Positions 18,219 through 27,736 of a DNA stretch of 64,000 nt are shown piece after piece. How positions within the stretch are numbered: position 1 is the first letter of the stretch; each line of letters opens with the position of its first letter. Made by a program: the position numbers and the translations under genes. This DNA comes from Methylococcales bacterium (GTDB lineage: Bacteria > Pseudomonadota > Gammaproteobacteria > Methylococcales > Methylomonadaceae). A model generated the notes under the pieces. It worked only from the letters and a program-made list of their open reading frames with translations, was not told the DNA's origin and did no database searches. The stretch is taken from assembly GCA_026398895.1 (NCBI GenBank), contig JAPLRZ010000047.1, forward strand, positions 153,845 to 217,844, given 5' to 3'.

Positions 18219-20170
18219 TTTCTTTACCACTACGCACTTGGTTTATAGGGCTTTCTCGACGCACCAAAGCCGCTATTCTCATTAGTGCGGATGTCTTTTT
18301 TACTCTATTCGCCTTGTGGTCGGCTTTTTCTTTACGTTGGGGGGTGTGGTATATACCAAAGGGAAATGAATGGTATTTGTTTGCCGTCGCGCCTGTGATT
18401 GCAGTGCCTATTTTTATTCGTTTAGGTTTGTATCGTGCCATTATTCGCTATATCGAAATCAGGGCGTTATGGACGATTATTCAAGCAACGACACTGTACG
18501 CACTGGTTTTTGCTTTTATTCTCTATGAGTCTGGGATTAAAGTCATTCCGCGTATTGTCTCGCCGCTTAATTGGTTGCTGATTATGTTATTGGTGAGTAG
18601 TAGCCGTTTTTTTGTCCGCTGGTGGTTTGCCGATGTGTATTTTAGACCGAGTGATGACAGTTATGACAACATAAATCACAACAAAAAAAACGTTGTAATT
18701 TATGGGGCTGGCAGTGCAGGCGTACAACTGGCATCGGCATTAGTGCATGGTGGTGAATTTAAAACGGTGGCTTTTATTGATGATAATCCCCTACTACACA
18801 AGCAAAAAATCAACGGTATTAGAATTTATCCATTCGATTCGTTGAGCTATTTAATGGAAAGACGTAAGGTTGCTAATGTACTGTTAGCTATGCCTTCTGC
18901 GAGCCGAGCGCGTATTGGTGAAATTATCGGTTTGTTAGAGCCTTATGCGGTACATGTACTGTCTATGCCTAGCTTATCGGATATTGCTCAAGGTAGAGTG
19001 ACTTTTGATGCCCTGCAAGAAGTTGATATTGCCGACTTACTAGGTCGTGATTCAGTTGCTCCTGTGATTTCATTATTGCAAGCAAATGTCACCGATAAAG
19101 TGGTGATGGTTACGGGGGCAGGGGGGTCTATCGGTTCTGAACTGTGTCGGCAAATTATTCAATTGCAACCACGCACATTAGTATTGTTTGAATTAAATGA
19201 ATTTGCTCTTTATGAAATAGAAAAAGAGTTGACTCAGCTTAGCAAAATAGAATCAACTGAGGCGATAGCGATATTGCCCGTGTTAGGCTCGGTCACAAAT
19301 TCAACGCGCGTAGAAAAGGTCTGTAAAACTTTTCAAGTACAAACCATTTATCATGCGGCCGCCTACAAACACGTCCCGATGGTGGAAAAAAATCCTGCCG
19401 AAGCCGTGTGGAATAATATTCTTGGCACCTTGCGCACAGCACAATCAGCAATTAATGCAGGCGTTGAAACTTTTGTTCTCATTTCCACGGATAAAGCCGT
19501 TAGACCCACCAATACAATGGGGGCGACTAAACGCTTTGCAGAATTAATTTTACAAGCACTGAGTGTGAACGCTAACGACAAACAGCAAACTCGTTTCACG
19601 ATGGTGCGATTTGGTAATGTATTGGGATCTTCTGGTTCTGTTGTGCCATTGTTTCGAGAGCAAATCGCCAGAGGTGGCCCAGTCACTGTGACTGATAAAC
19701 GTATTATTCGCTATTTCATGACTATACCCGAAGCCTCTCAACTTGTGATTCAAGCAGGTGCGATGGGGCGAGGCGGTGATGTTTTTGTGTTGGATATGGG
19801 CGACCCTATACGCATCATTGATTTAGCTAGACGGATGATTCATTTAAGTGGCTTACAAATAAAAGATGACAGTCATCCAGACGGCGACATAGAAATTCAG
19901 TTTACAGGACTACGCGCGGGTGAAAAATTGTATGAAGAATTGCTGATAGGCGACAATGTTTCTAAAACCAGTCACCCTAGAATTATGCGGGCAGAAGAAT
20001 CGATGATTGTTTGGGCGGAATTGGAAAAAATGCTAACTGACTTAGAGCAAGCGGCTCAAAATGATGATTTTGAGCAGATTAGAGTAATTTTACAGCAAGC
20101 CGTATCAGGTTTTGTACCGCAATGCGAAATTGGTGACCTACTCTGGCAACAACGAACAGCTATTCATTAG
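18215..20170 (+). CDS. wbpM: UDP-GlcNAc 4,6-dehydratase, WbpM-like membrane SDR
   Basis: The 651-residue protein has four N-terminal membrane helices (to about residue 140), a first Rossmann domain (VVIYGAGSAGVQLA), then the catalytic SDR domain starting VVMVTGAGGSIGSEL near residue 298. The active site follows the WbpM pattern in which Tyr is replaced by Met: STDK at 424-427, Met435 and Lys439 in NTMGATK. It converts UDP-GlcNAc to UDP-4-keto-6-deoxy-GlcNAc at the inner membrane and feeds the WbpV-like reductase. It closes the polysaccharide cluster. It overlaps wbpL by 4 bases. Confidence 0.94.
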   Translation: MISLPLRTWFIGLSRRTKAAILISADVFFTLFALWSAFSLRWGVWYIPKGNEWYLFAVAPVIAVPIFIRLGLYRAIIRYIEIRALWTIIQATTLYALVFAFILYESGIKVIPRIVSPLNWLLIMLLVSSSRFFVRWWFADVYFRPSDDSYDNINHNKKNVVIYGAGSAGVQLASALVHGGEFKTVAFIDDNPLLHKQKINGIRIYPFDSLSYLMERRKVANVLLAMPSASRARIGEIIGLLEPYAVHVLSMPSLSDIAQGRVTFDALQEVDIADLLGRDSVAPVISLLQANVTDKVVMVTGAGGSIGSELCRQIIQLQPRTLVLFELNEFALYEIEKELTQLSKIESTEAIAILPVLGSVTNSTRVEKVCKTFQVQTIYHAAAYKHVPMVEKNPAEAVWNNILGTLRTAQSAINAGVETFVLISTDKAVRPTNTMGATKRFAELILQALSVNANDKQQTRFTMVRFGNVLGSSGSVVPLFREQIARGGPVTVTDKRIIRYFMTIPEASQLVIQAGAMGRGGDVFVLDMGDPIRIIDLARRMIHLSGLQIKDDSHPDGDIEIQFTGLRAGEKLYEELLIGDNVSKTSHPRIMRAEESMIVWAELEKMLTDLEQAAQNDDFEQIRVILQQAVSGFVPQCEIGDLLWQQRTAIH

Positions 20171-20172
20171 GC

Positions 20173-20208
20173 AAAAAAAACCTCCTGATACGTCACCGTA
20201 GCAGGAGG
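20173..20208 (-). terminator. Rho-independent terminator for the small membrane gene
   Basis: A 12-bp stem with one mismatch (20181-20192 with 20197-20208, loop TCAC) is followed, reading the minus strand, by eight T. It lies just after the wbpM stop and downstream of the 50-residue minus-strand gene, so it also marks the convergent end of the polysaccharide cluster. Confidence 0.75.
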
Positions 20209-20282
20209 CAAAAAATCAAGCATATCTAATGAGGAGATTTTGCTTGTAGTCATAACACTAGGAGGACGTAAATCGATAGAAC

Positions 20283-20435
20283 TTAGCTATTACGCTTTGC
20301 TCTCATCACAATGTTGCTATAAATAGCAGCACTGGCAAATAATACGGTTGAAATGACGAACTGACCAGAAATGAAACTCCATATTCCGATAATAAACATC
20401 AGTCCGATAAAAATATCTTTATTTAAGTCGTTCAT
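20283..20435 (-). CDS. Small membrane protein, 50 residues
   Basis: ATG at 20433-20435 opens a 50-codon frame that reads MNDLNKDIFIGLMFIIGIWS, continues with a second hydrophobic stretch, and ends MRAKRNS. It has two short hydrophobic segments (about 8-22 and 25-40) and a basic C-terminus, as in a two-helix inner-membrane protein. I do not recognise a family. Support for it being real: a strong terminator follows at 20173-20208, the frame is free of rare features, and it is divergent from the LysR gene with a 300-base promoter region between. The ribosome site is weak. Confidence 0.6.
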   Translation of the reverse strand: MNDLNKDIFIGLMFIIGIWSFISGQFVISTVLFASAAIYSNIVMRAKRNS

Positions 20436-20735
20436 ATTGTCACCCAAAGGTTGTTTTATCAGTAAGTATGTGCTTACTATACAGTGATATTTTTTGGATA
20501 CAATATGCGAAATAATTAATGAATTGTTTCCCTATAGGAAACAGTAATCAAAGTAATGGCGATAATTTATTAATTGGGAGCAACTAAAGTCCATGACACG
20601 CCGACTATAGCCTAAGCAAAGCATTGGGTGTAATGATGTTACAAAGCCAAAACATATTTTTTGACTTCTTCGTCACTTATAATTATTTGAATTTTTACCA
20701 CTACCAAACATTTCAATCAGTATGGGCTATTAAAA
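20436..20735. promoter_or_regulatory. Divergent intergenic region with inverted repeat
   Basis: This 300-base region separates the small membrane gene (minus) and the LysR gene (plus). It is AT-rich and should hold both promoters. An inverted repeat, TGTTTCC-CTATA-GGAAACA at 20525-20543, could be an operator. Assignment to the LysR protein is a guess: LysR boxes normally have T-N11-A. No gene was seen. Confidence 0.4.
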
Positions 20736-21644
20736 ATGGATAAACTAACGGGTATGTCGGTTTTTGTTCGCGTTGCTAAAGCAGGGAGTTTTGCTGCGGG
20801 TGCAAGTGAGATGGGTATTTCGCGGGCAATGGCAACCAAACATATTATGCAGCTAGAAGGTAGCTTAGGTACGCGTTTGTTTAATCGAACCACACGCAGC
20901 TTAAATTTAACTGATGTAGGCGCGTCCTATCTTGAGCGTTGCCAGCAAGTGTTGTTGGATATTGACGAAATGGAAGCTGCCGTCACTCATTTACAAACCG
21001 AACCTCGCGGGGTATTAAAAATCAGTGCGCCCCCTGTCATTGGAGCTACTCATATAACTCGGGCAGTCGCCGAATTTTTAAAATTACATCCTGACTTAAA
21101 AGTCGATATGATTTTACAGAGTAGTCCAATTGATTTAATTGATGAAGGTATTGATATAGCGATTTACTTAGGTGATTTAGATGACACCAGTATGGTGGCT
21201 CGAAAACTTGCTAGCTCATCAATGGTGGTATGTGGATCACCTGATTACTTAGCACGTCATGGTATTCCCTACACGCCAGAAGATTTATACAATCACAGTT
21301 GCTTAATCAATTGGGCGAGTTCACCGCGTAGCAAATGGAAATTTAAAGGTAAATCAGGCTACACCACCATCAATGTGTCAGGGCGTATGCAGTCCAATGT
21401 CGCTGATGCTAATCGAATTGCCGCTGTCAACGGTTTAGGCTTAGTGATGTTAGCCACTTATGTTGTTGGTCGGGATATTGAAAAAGGCAAGCTGATTCCC
21501 GTATTAGAAAATTACACCCTACCACCGTTAGATATTCATGCCGTGTATCCACATCGAAAATATTTATCCGCTAAAGTCAGACGATTTTTAGATTTTTTAC
21601 AAGTCTGGCTACAACCGCGCGTTAATATGCCGAGACCAGAGTAG
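20736..21644 (+). CDS. LysR-family transcriptional regulator
   Basis: The 302-residue protein has the winged helix-turn-helix at 1-60 (FVRVAKAGSFAAGASEMGIS, then MATKHIMQLEGSLGTRLFNR) and a periplasmic-binding-like effector domain from about residue 90. It is closest in pattern to the CrgA/DsdC-like group with RTTRSLNLTDVGASYLERC. The effector is unknown. The downstream neighbour is convergent, so the target could be itself or the divergent small membrane gene (inference). Confidence 0.92.
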   Translation: MDKLTGMSVFVRVAKAGSFAAGASEMGISRAMATKHIMQLEGSLGTRLFNRTTRSLNLTDVGASYLERCQQVLLDIDEMEAAVTHLQTEPRGVLKISAPPVIGATHITRAVAEFLKLHPDLKVDMILQSSPIDLIDEGIDIAIYLGDLDDTSMVARKLASSSMVVCGSPDYLARHGIPYTPEDLYNHSCLINWASSPRSKWKFKGKSGYTTINVSGRMQSNVADANRIAAVNGLGLVMLATYVVGRDIEKGKLIPVLENYTLPPLDIHAVYPHRKYLSAKVRRFLDFLQVWLQPRVNMPRPE

Positions 21645-21657
21645 ATTATTCTTGCGG

Positions 21658-22710
21658 TTATTTAGGTGCTTTTAAACTCGCTGTGGCTTGATGCAACCAA
21701 AAGTCCTGTAAGCCCCCGTCTCTACCATAAAGCCCCACCATAAATTGCGATAAAAATTGTAGAATTTGATAAGCGTCAATATGATTAGAGGTGTCCAAAT
21801 AGTTGATTAATGGTTCTAATGTGTGCCACACATCGGGTGGTATTGCGTGTCGATTGGCAGCTATCAACTTTTTGGATATATCAAAACGACAGCCCCACCA
21901 ATGGCTAATAAAGGCTTGTTGTACTTTGCGTCCTGCTAACTCATCTAATTTGAATTGGCACAGTACACCTTCTATTCCTTCCCATAACGGCTCTGCATAA
22001 TACATACGCCCATCAAACCCCGCACTAAGATAAAAGCCCTCAAATGAATTATACATACTCTGTTGATCTGCCCAATTACTACGATCGTAAACCATCCACG
22101 CGCTCTTCAAACACATAATATTGCCAACATCAGCAATAAAAAACCGCAAGAATTGATCGTGGTGTGCTAGTTTTACAGGATGTTGATTAACAAAACGAAA
22201 ATAACGTTGCCAAATTGTTTGACTATAACAACCATAGAAACTAACCGCTGCATCACACGTTGCCCATGCGATTAAAATATCGGTGGGATTTTGACTGCTT
22301 AAATCAGGCGGACTCGCCACTGAGGTGTTTTCTTGAGTATGATGTACAACGGGTGCAGAAAATCCTTCATATCCTGTAGAATGTTTAATAGCATGAGCCA
22401 ATGCCTGCACACCCGTAGAAATAAAAAGATCATCATCACTGACAAACATCACATATTTACTACTCGCGGCAGTAAAGCCTGCAAAAAAATTCTCTGAGGC
22501 TTTACAATCGATTTCTGTCTCAGCAAAGGCAATCTCATTCGAAAATTCGCTATGTAATTGTTGAGACTTTTTTAAGCAACCTGAATTATCTGCCAGAACT
22601 ACCTCAAAACCGTGCTGTAAAAATAAATCTATCGTTGAAATCAGACGGCGTACACTGGAGGTATCAGAGCGATGAGTAGGTATTACAATACTGGCATCAA
22701 TTTTGTTCAT
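21658..22710 (-). CDS. Orphan GT2-like glycosyltransferase
   Basis: The 350-residue protein begins DASIVIPTHRSDTSSVRRLI and has FEVVLADNSG and VMFVSDDDLF, the strand-loop pattern of GT-A transferases with an acidic donor site near residue 94. The C-terminal half (tryptophan-rich) is not recognised. It lies alone, convergent with the LysR gene, 1.5 kb past the polysaccharide cluster and on the other strand, so a link with that cluster is only suggestive. Confidence 0.72.
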   Translation of the reverse strand: MNKIDASIVIPTHRSDTSSVRRLISTIDLFLQHGFEVVLADNSGCLKKSQQLHSEFSNEIAFAETEIDCKASENFFAGFTAASSKYVMFVSDDDLFISTGVQALAHAIKHSTGYEGFSAPVVHHTQENTSVASPPDLSSQNPTDILIAWATCDAAVSFYGCYSQTIWQRYFRFVNQHPVKLAHHDQFLRFFIADVGNIMCLKSAWMVYDRSNWADQQSMYNSFEGFYLSAGFDGRMYYAEPLWEGIEGVLCQFKLDELAGRKVQQAFISHWWGCRFDISKKLIAANRHAIPPDVWHTLEPLINYLDTSNHIDAYQILQFLSQFMVGLYGRDGGLQDFWLHQATASLKAPK

Positions 22711-23073
22711 AAGGTAAATTTCTTGATAATAGAAAATGACTGCTATTATAGCCTAGAATTTTTGACTCCCATTGCTCTCACTGAAGAGACGAAAACGACT
22801 CGCTTAATATATCCACTTTGCCCCCACCCTAATGAATGCGATAATAGAAGCACCTAAATAAACGGATTGCTTTTTTATGTTGTGATTTGCGGATAGGCTA
22901 TAGTTGGTTACACTAGATCTCTCATAATCTCGACTATCGACTGGCAAAAGATGAATTCTAACTTTTTTGCCCTATTGATCGTGTGTTTTACCAAGAAAAC
23001 ATCCTCATCGGTCAACACCAGCAAGGCTTACGAAACAAAGCGCAGTTTATCGGACAAAAAATTGGATAGCATC
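22711..23073. other. Intergenic stretch without a supported gene
   Basis: This 363-base region lies between the divergent glycosyltransferase and rhodanese genes and should hold both promoters. An in-frame ATG at 22951 would extend the rhodanese by 41 residues with a weakly hydrophobic start, but there is no family support. Nothing else is seen. Confidence 0.5.
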
Positions 23074-23466
23074 ATGATAGAAAACCTAGACTCGCAACAA
23101 GCATGGGATTTATTGCAACAAAACCCACAATCTGTATTAATCGATGTCAGAACCAAAGCTGAATATACCGATATTGGTCATCCTATCGGTGCAATTCACA
23201 TTGCGTGGCAAGAACAATTTGGTGGAGCGATTAATCCTGACTTCCTCACCGAAGTCAATAAGCGTGTGCCTGATTACAGCACTCCGATATTATTCCTGTG
23301 CCGTAGCGGAATCCGCTCTTTAAGTGCCGCCAGAGCCTTAGAACACATAGGCTATGAAACCTTGATTAACATTGTCAACGGCTTTGAAGGCGACCCAGAT
23401 AGCAACCAACAGCGCGGCAAACTCAACGGCTGGCAGTTTTGTGGTTTGCCTTGGGAAAATAATTAG
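23074..23466 (+). CDS. Single-domain rhodanese-like sulfurtransferase
   Basis: The protein has 130 residues from the ATG at 23074, where homology-like sequence begins (ENLDSQQAWDLL). It is one rhodanese domain: VLIDVRTKAEY at 21-31 and the active-site loop FLCRSGIRS with Cys76. Such proteins carry persulfide sulfur in the cytoplasm. A longer form from 22951 would add 41 residues with a short hydrophobic stretch that might act as an export signal; I consider it less likely. It lies 34 bases before the TPR gene. Confidence 0.85.
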   Translation: MIENLDSQQAWDLLQQNPQSVLIDVRTKAEYTDIGHPIGAIHIAWQEQFGGAINPDFLTEVNKRVPDYSTPILFLCRSGIRSLSAARALEHIGYETLINIVNGFEGDPDSNQQRGKLNGWQFCGLPWENN

Positions 23467-23500
23467 TGCCTTTTGTTATTCATGTAGCGAGGATAATGCA

Positions 23501-24274
23501 ATGACAGCGCAACCTGCTCCTAAAACGCAAGAATTAGAAAATAACATTGATTATTTTTTTGATAATTATCTGCGTCCGACTGATTTTGATATTCGTCGTT
23601 TGAAAAAAGAGGCTGAAAATTTAATAAAAATAGATGCGGCTGTTGCTTATAATTATCTAGGACGTATTGCAGCATTAGAAAATAATAGAAAATCAGTTAT
23701 TTCAAATTATGAAAAGGCAATAAAATTAACGCCGAATGATTGTGCTATACATAACAATTATTCAATTGCATTATCACACTGTGGATTAAATGATTTAGCA
23801 TTAGAAGAAAAGAGAGAAATTTTTAGCAGATTCTCCAATAATAAGGATGTATTGTTCGGTTTATTTTATTGTCTTATTAATTCTGCTAGGTTTGATGAAG
23901 CTCATAAACTATCAAGTAAAATTGAAGATAATAAAGGAACTGAATTAATTAATAATGCCGCAAAAATTTTTGAAGAAGCGAATTTAACCGACGATGAAGC
24001 GCAGCAGTTACAAATACTCGCTTTCAGTTTAATTGAAAAACATCAATTATATTTTTATGTGGCTAATATAGGAATTATAGAAAACTGCGTGGAATATGTG
24101 ATTTATGTAGATAAAGCCATCGAAGACATATTTGAATTAAATTGGGACTTAGCCAATCTTTTTGCAGAAAATGTGGATGATATGCGTTGTGATACACTCA
24201 ATTTTACCTACAGTTCTGTTGAAGTATTAAGAGAACGGCGACAACATGAACGTGAAATAGGCGTGCAAGCATGA
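23501..24274 (+). CDS. TPR-like repeat protein paired with a HEPN protein
   Basis: The protein has 257 residues from the ATG at 23501, which has GAGG about 9 bases upstream. The longer open frame from 23372 runs through the rhodanese gene and is not used. The middle (about 45-150) has two or three tetratricopeptide-like repeats (YNYLGRIAALENNRKSVISN, then YEKAIKLTPNDCAIHNNYS). The C-terminal 100 residues are acidic and unrecognised. Its stop overlaps the HEPN gene start (ATGA). The coupling suggests a two-component unit, perhaps regulator and effector (inference). Confidence 0.65.
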   Translation: MTAQPAPKTQELENNIDYFFDNYLRPTDFDIRRLKKEAENLIKIDAAVAYNYLGRIAALENNRKSVISNYEKAIKLTPNDCAIHNNYSIALSHCGLNDLALEEKREIFSRFSNNKDVLFGLFYCLINSARFDEAHKLSSKIEDNKGTELINNAAKIFEEANLTDDEAQQLQILAFSLIEKHQLYFYVANIGIIENCVEYVIYVDKAIEDIFELNWDLANLFAENVDDMRCDTLNFTYSSVEVLRERRQHEREIGVQA

Positions 24275-24657
24275 CGGTTTCCAGTGATGATTTTTTAACA
24301 TCTGCTGAAATATTATTGCAAAACACAGATAATAAAGAAATTGATTTTAGAAATGTTATCAGTCGCTCTTATTATGCCGTTTTCCATCTGGCAAAAGAAA
24401 AACTAACTGTGTTAGCTGATATTGAAACAATGGAAGAACCAGATAACAACGGAAGTCACAACGCCATTATTGACAAGTTTTATCGTCATAATAATCGCAG
24501 TATTCACGCTTATGGAAAAATAATAAAAGACTTAAAGAAACAGCGGCATATTGCTGATTATGATATTGATAAAGATATTTTAAGAAACGAAACCGCTGAA
24601 CACTTTAATAATGCAAAACATTTAATTACTAAACTCAAAAAACTTAACATCAAATAA
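24271..24657 (+). CDS. HEPN-domain protein (UPF0332-like)
   Basis: The 128-residue protein has the UPF0332/HEPN pattern: SRSYYAVFHLAKEKL at 31-45, a middle SHNAIIDKF, and QRHIADYDID near 91-100. A potential HEPN nuclease motif R-x6-H is present (Arg72 to His79), although many UPF0332 proteins are non-enzymatic. HEPN proteins are often toxins or partners in toxin-antitoxin and defence systems. Here the partner is a TPR protein instead of a MNT nucleotidyltransferase. It is coupled to the TPR gene by a 4-base overlap. Confidence 0.75.
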   Translation: MTVSSDDFLTSAEILLQNTDNKEIDFRNVISRSYYAVFHLAKEKLTVLADIETMEEPDNNGSHNAIIDKFYRHNNRSIHAYGKIIKDLKKQRHIADYDIDKDILRNETAEHFNNAKHLITKLKKLNIK

Positions 24658-24749
24658 TACCGTTTGTAATGAGAATAAACGGTTACTTAATTAACAACGC
24701 CTCCGCGTTTTTATAACCAATACTTTAACCTTAACCAAAAGAAAATACA

Positions 24750-26561
24750 GTGATTGAAAAATTAAGAAATATTGCCATTATTGCCCACGTTGACCACGGT
24801 AAAACCACGCTTGTGGATAAATTACTGCAACAATCGGGAACGTTTGCCGCGCATACCAAAGTCACCGAGCGCATGATGGACTCCAATGACATTGAAAAAG
24901 AACGCGGCATTACCATTTTGGCAAAAAACACCGCGCTGGATTGGAATGGCTACCACATCAACATCGTAGATACACCTGGTCATGCTGATTTTGGTGGTGA
25001 AGTTGAGCGCGTATTATCGATGGTTGATTCCGTGTTATTACTGGTAGATGCAGTTGATGGTCCAATGCCACAAACTCGTTTTGTGACTCAAAAAGCCTTT
25101 GCTTTAGGTTTAAAACCGATTGTTGTCATCAACAAAATTGACCGTCCAGGTGCGCGTCCTGATTGGGTGGTCGATCAAACCTTTGACTTGTTTGACCGCT
25201 TAGGCGCGACTGATGAGCAATTGGATTTTCCGATTGTTTTTGCCTCTGCTATTAACGGTTACGCAGGCTTAACCCATGATATTACTGACGGCGACATGAC
25301 TCCGCTGTTTCAAACTATCGTTGATAAAGTGAGTCCGCCACCCGTAAACATCGATGGACCGTTTCAAATGCAGGTCTCCAGCTTAGATTACAATACTTAT
25401 GTCGGCGTTATCGGTATTGGTCGTATTCAACGTGGCATAATTAAAGCCAATCAACAATTAGTCATTGTCAATCGTGAAGGCGTAGAGCGTAAAGGTCGTA
25501 TGCTACAAATATACGGCTTTCACGGGCTGGATCGTGTCGAAGTCGCTGAAGCGCGTGCGGGCGATATTATTGCCTTTGCGGGTATCGAAAAATTGGAAAT
25601 TTCTGACACCATCTGTAGCCCTGAGCTGGTAGAAATCATGACTCCGCTGTCAGTTGATGAACCCACTGTGAGCATGACTTTCCAAGTTAATAACTCACCG
25701 TTTGCAGGTAAAGAAGGTAAATTTGTTACCACCCGTCAAATTCGTGATCGTTTAGAAAAAGAATTGCAACACAACGTCGCGCTGAAAGTGGAAGACACTG
25801 CTGATCCTGATAAATTTAAAGTGTCAGGTCGTGGCGAATTGCATTTATCAGTATTGATTGAAAATATGCGTCGCGAAGGCTTTGAAATGGGCGTTTCGCG
25901 TCCTGAAGTTATTATCAAAGAAATCGACGGCAAAAAATGCGAACCGTTTGAAATGGTGACGGTCGAAGTCGAAGAAGAGCATCAAGGCTCTATCATGGAA
26001 AAATTGGGTGAGCGTAAAGGCGATTTAACCAATATGGTTCCCGATGGCAAAGGTCGTATTCGTTTGGAATACATGATGCCGTCACGCGGTTTAATTGGTT
26101 TTCAAACTGAATTTATGACAGCGACTTCGGGTTCTGGCTTGCTATACCACGTTTTCGATCATTACGGTCCAATGAAAGCAGGTGATGTCGGTAACAGAAT
26201 GCGTGGCGTAATGATTTCAATGGTCGCAGGTAAAGCAGTAACTTACTCATTACACCCACTGCAAGAACGCGGCGAATTGCTGTTAGTGAATGGCGATGAA
26301 GTCTATGAAGGTATGTTAGTCGGCTTGCATTCACGCACTAACGATTTATGCGTCAATCCGTGCAAACCGAAACAATTAACCAACGTCCGTGCTTCGGGTA
26401 CTGACGAAAGCTTAGTGTTAGCGCGTATTCAAAAATTAACGCTAGAACAAGCGTTAGAATTTATTGCTGAAGATGAATTAGTGGAAGTTACCCCTAAATC
26501 GATTCGTTTACGCAAAAAATTCTTGACTGAAAACGAGCGTAAGAGAGCAGCTAAGAGTTAA
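24750..26561 (+). CDS. typA: Translational GTPase TypA/BipA
   Basis: The 603-residue protein matches TypA in length and order: G1 AHVDHGKTT at 12-20, [30 protein letters not shown], then EF-G-like domains and the BipA C-terminal domain ([11 protein letters not shown]). It binds the ribosome and helps 50S assembly and stress or low-temperature growth. It starts with GTG at 24750. A short palindromic element begins 8 bases after the stop. Confidence 0.97.
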   Translation: MIEKLRNIAIIAHVDHGKTTLVDKLLQQSGTFAAHTKVTERMMDSNDIEKERGITILAKNTALDWNGYHINIVDTPGHADFGGEVERVLSMVDSVLLLVDAVDGPMPQTRFVTQKAFALGLKPIVVINKIDRPGARPDWVVDQTFDLFDRLGATDEQLDFPIVFASAINGYAGLTHDITDGDMTPLFQTIVDKVSPPPVNIDGPFQMQVSSLDYNTYVGVIGIGRIQRGIIKANQQLVIVNREGVERKGRMLQIYGFHGLDRVEVAEARAGDIIAFAGIEKLEISDTICSPELVEIMTPLSVDEPTVSMTFQVNNSPFAGKEGKFVTTRQIRDRLEKELQHNVALKVEDTADPDKFKVSGRGELHLSVLIENMRREGFEMGVSRPEVIIKEIDGKKCEPFEMVTVEVEEEHQGSIMEKLGERKGDLTNMVPDGKGRIRLEYMMPSRGLIGFQTEFMTATSGSGLLYHVFDHYGPMKAGDVGNRMRGVMISMVAGKAVTYSLHPLQERGELLLVNGDEVYEGMLVGLHSRTNDLCVNPCKPKQLTNVRASGTDESLVLARIQKLTLEQALEFIAEDELVEVTPKSIRLRKKFLTENERKRAAKS

Positions 26562-26569
26562 TTATTGCT

Positions 26570-26686
26570 ATAGAGCCAACGTACAATAAAATGATGCCGT
26601 TCGTGGTGAGCTTGTCGAACCACATTCACACTTCGACAAGCTCAGTGCGAACGGTTTTATAATTATTTTATTGACGGTTAGCTATA
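26570..26686. repeat. MITE-like palindromic element, copy 1
   Basis: This 117-base element has imperfect terminal repeats (TATAGAGCCAACGTACAATAAAAT at the left in short pieces, and its counterpart ending GGTTAGCTATA at the right). A strong central hairpin pairs CCGTTCGTGGTGAGCTTGTC with its counterpart ending GTGCGAACGG. A second copy is at 43811-43948. It begins 8 bases after the typA stop and may double as a 3' mRNA hairpin. Confidence 0.8.
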
Positions 26687-26768
26687 CCGTAGCGCGGGGT
26701 GTAGAGTGAATAACTCTTTATTCCGAGTTCCTGTATGCAAAGAAAATTTAAAGTGATGGCTTTTTTGA

Positions 26769-26796
26769 AGGAGTACAAACCTAGGTTTGTACTCCT
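26769..26796. repeat. Perfect 28-bp palindrome downstream of rpoH
   Basis: AGGAGTACAAACCT followed by its exact reverse complement, ending TTTGTACTCCT. It lies 12 bases past the rpoH stop and has no T-tract on the rpoH transcript side, so it is not a canonical terminator. The GGAGT/ACTCC ends resemble those of the twin-hairpin repeats. Confidence 0.75.
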
Positions 26797-26808
26797 GATG
26801 GTTGCTTA

Positions 26809-27666
26809 TTACGCTTCAAATACTACACTGGCGCGGATTTTTTTCATCGCATTTTGTTCTAGTTGTCTGATTCTTTCCGCAGAGACATTATAGCGTTCAG
26901 CCAATTCGTGGAGGGTGGCTTTTTTCTCCGATAACCAACGGCTGGATAAAATATCCAAACTACGTTCGTCTAAGCAAGACAATGCTTTTGCCAGTAATTC
27001 CTGCTCATACCCTTCTCGATCAGCATTTTCAAACAGTTCAGCGGGATCTGCACCGTGTTGTTGTAGATAGTTGGCGGGAGCTGAAAAGCTTTCTTCGGCA
27101 GATTCATCCATAGGCATATCAAAGGATGTATCACGACCACCTAGGCGCATTTCCATTTCGTAAATATCGCTCAAATCAACGTTCAAATCATCGGCAATAG
27201 CTTGAGCTTCGTCATTGGATAACCAGCCTAAGTTTTGTTTGGATTTACGCAGATTAAAAAATAATTTACGTTGGGCTTTAGTGGTGGCAATTTTAACAAT
27301 GCCCCAATTTTTAATCACATATTCGTGAATCTCGGCTTTAATCCAATGCACGGCAAACGACACTAAACGCACTCCCATATCGGGATCAAAACGTTTAACG
27401 GCTTTCATTAAGCCAACATTGCCTTCTTGAATAATATCAGGCATGGACAATCCATAGCCGCTGTAACCTCTGGCAACGTGGACAACAAAGCGCAGGTTGG
27501 TCATGACCAGTTCACGCGCAGCGTCTAAATCATCATCATCCCGATATTTGAGAGTGAGTTCACGCTCTTGCTCAGCGGTCAGTCTAGGCATTTGCCGAAC
27601 CAGATTTAAATAGGCATCAAATGTTCCAACCGACAAATTAACAGGTAAGGCTAATATATTACTCAT
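26809..27666 (-). CDS. rpoH: RNA polymerase heat-shock sigma factor RpoH (sigma-32)
   Basis: The 285-residue sigma-70-family protein has region 2 (LRFVVHVARGYSGYGLSMPD, then IIQEGNVGLMKAVKRFD), the RpoH box region QRKLFFNLRKSKQ near 132-144, and region 4 (LHELAERYNVSAERIRQLE). These are diagnostic of RpoH, which directs heat-shock genes. It follows ftsE and ftsX on the same strand, as in E. coli, with 70 bases between. An AT-rich leader (27667-27736) may hold a heat-shock or sigma-70 promoter, but no clear RNA thermometer was recognised. Confidence 0.97.
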   Translation of the reverse strand: MSNILALPVNLSVGTFDAYLNLVRQMPRLTAEQERELTLKYRDDDDLDAARELVMTNLRFVVHVARGYSGYGLSMPDIIQEGNVGLMKAVKRFDPDMGVRLVSFAVHWIKAEIHEYVIKNWGIVKIATTKAQRKLFFNLRKSKQNLGWLSNDEAQAIADDLNVDLSDIYEMEMRLGGRDTSFDMPMDESAEESFSAPANYLQQHGADPAELFENADREGYEQELLAKALSCLDERSLDILSSRWLSEKKATLHELAERYNVSAERIRQLEQNAMKKIRASVVFEA

Positions 27667-27736
27667 GGTGTATTTCCTGTGCTAAAAACTTTTTTAAATA
27701 TTAGCACTCTCATAAGCAAAGTGCTAATAATTTTCT

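Noticed and set aside
1..20170. A Wzy polymerase or Wzz regulator in the polysaccharide cluster
   Set aside because: Apart from wzx, wbpL and wbpM, no long protein with 10 or more membrane helices is present, and no Wzz-type two-helix protein was found.
22951..23466. Long form of the rhodanese with an N-terminal signal
   Set aside because: The extra 41 residues are weakly hydrophobic with no clear cleavage site, and the domain begins right after the ATG at 23074.
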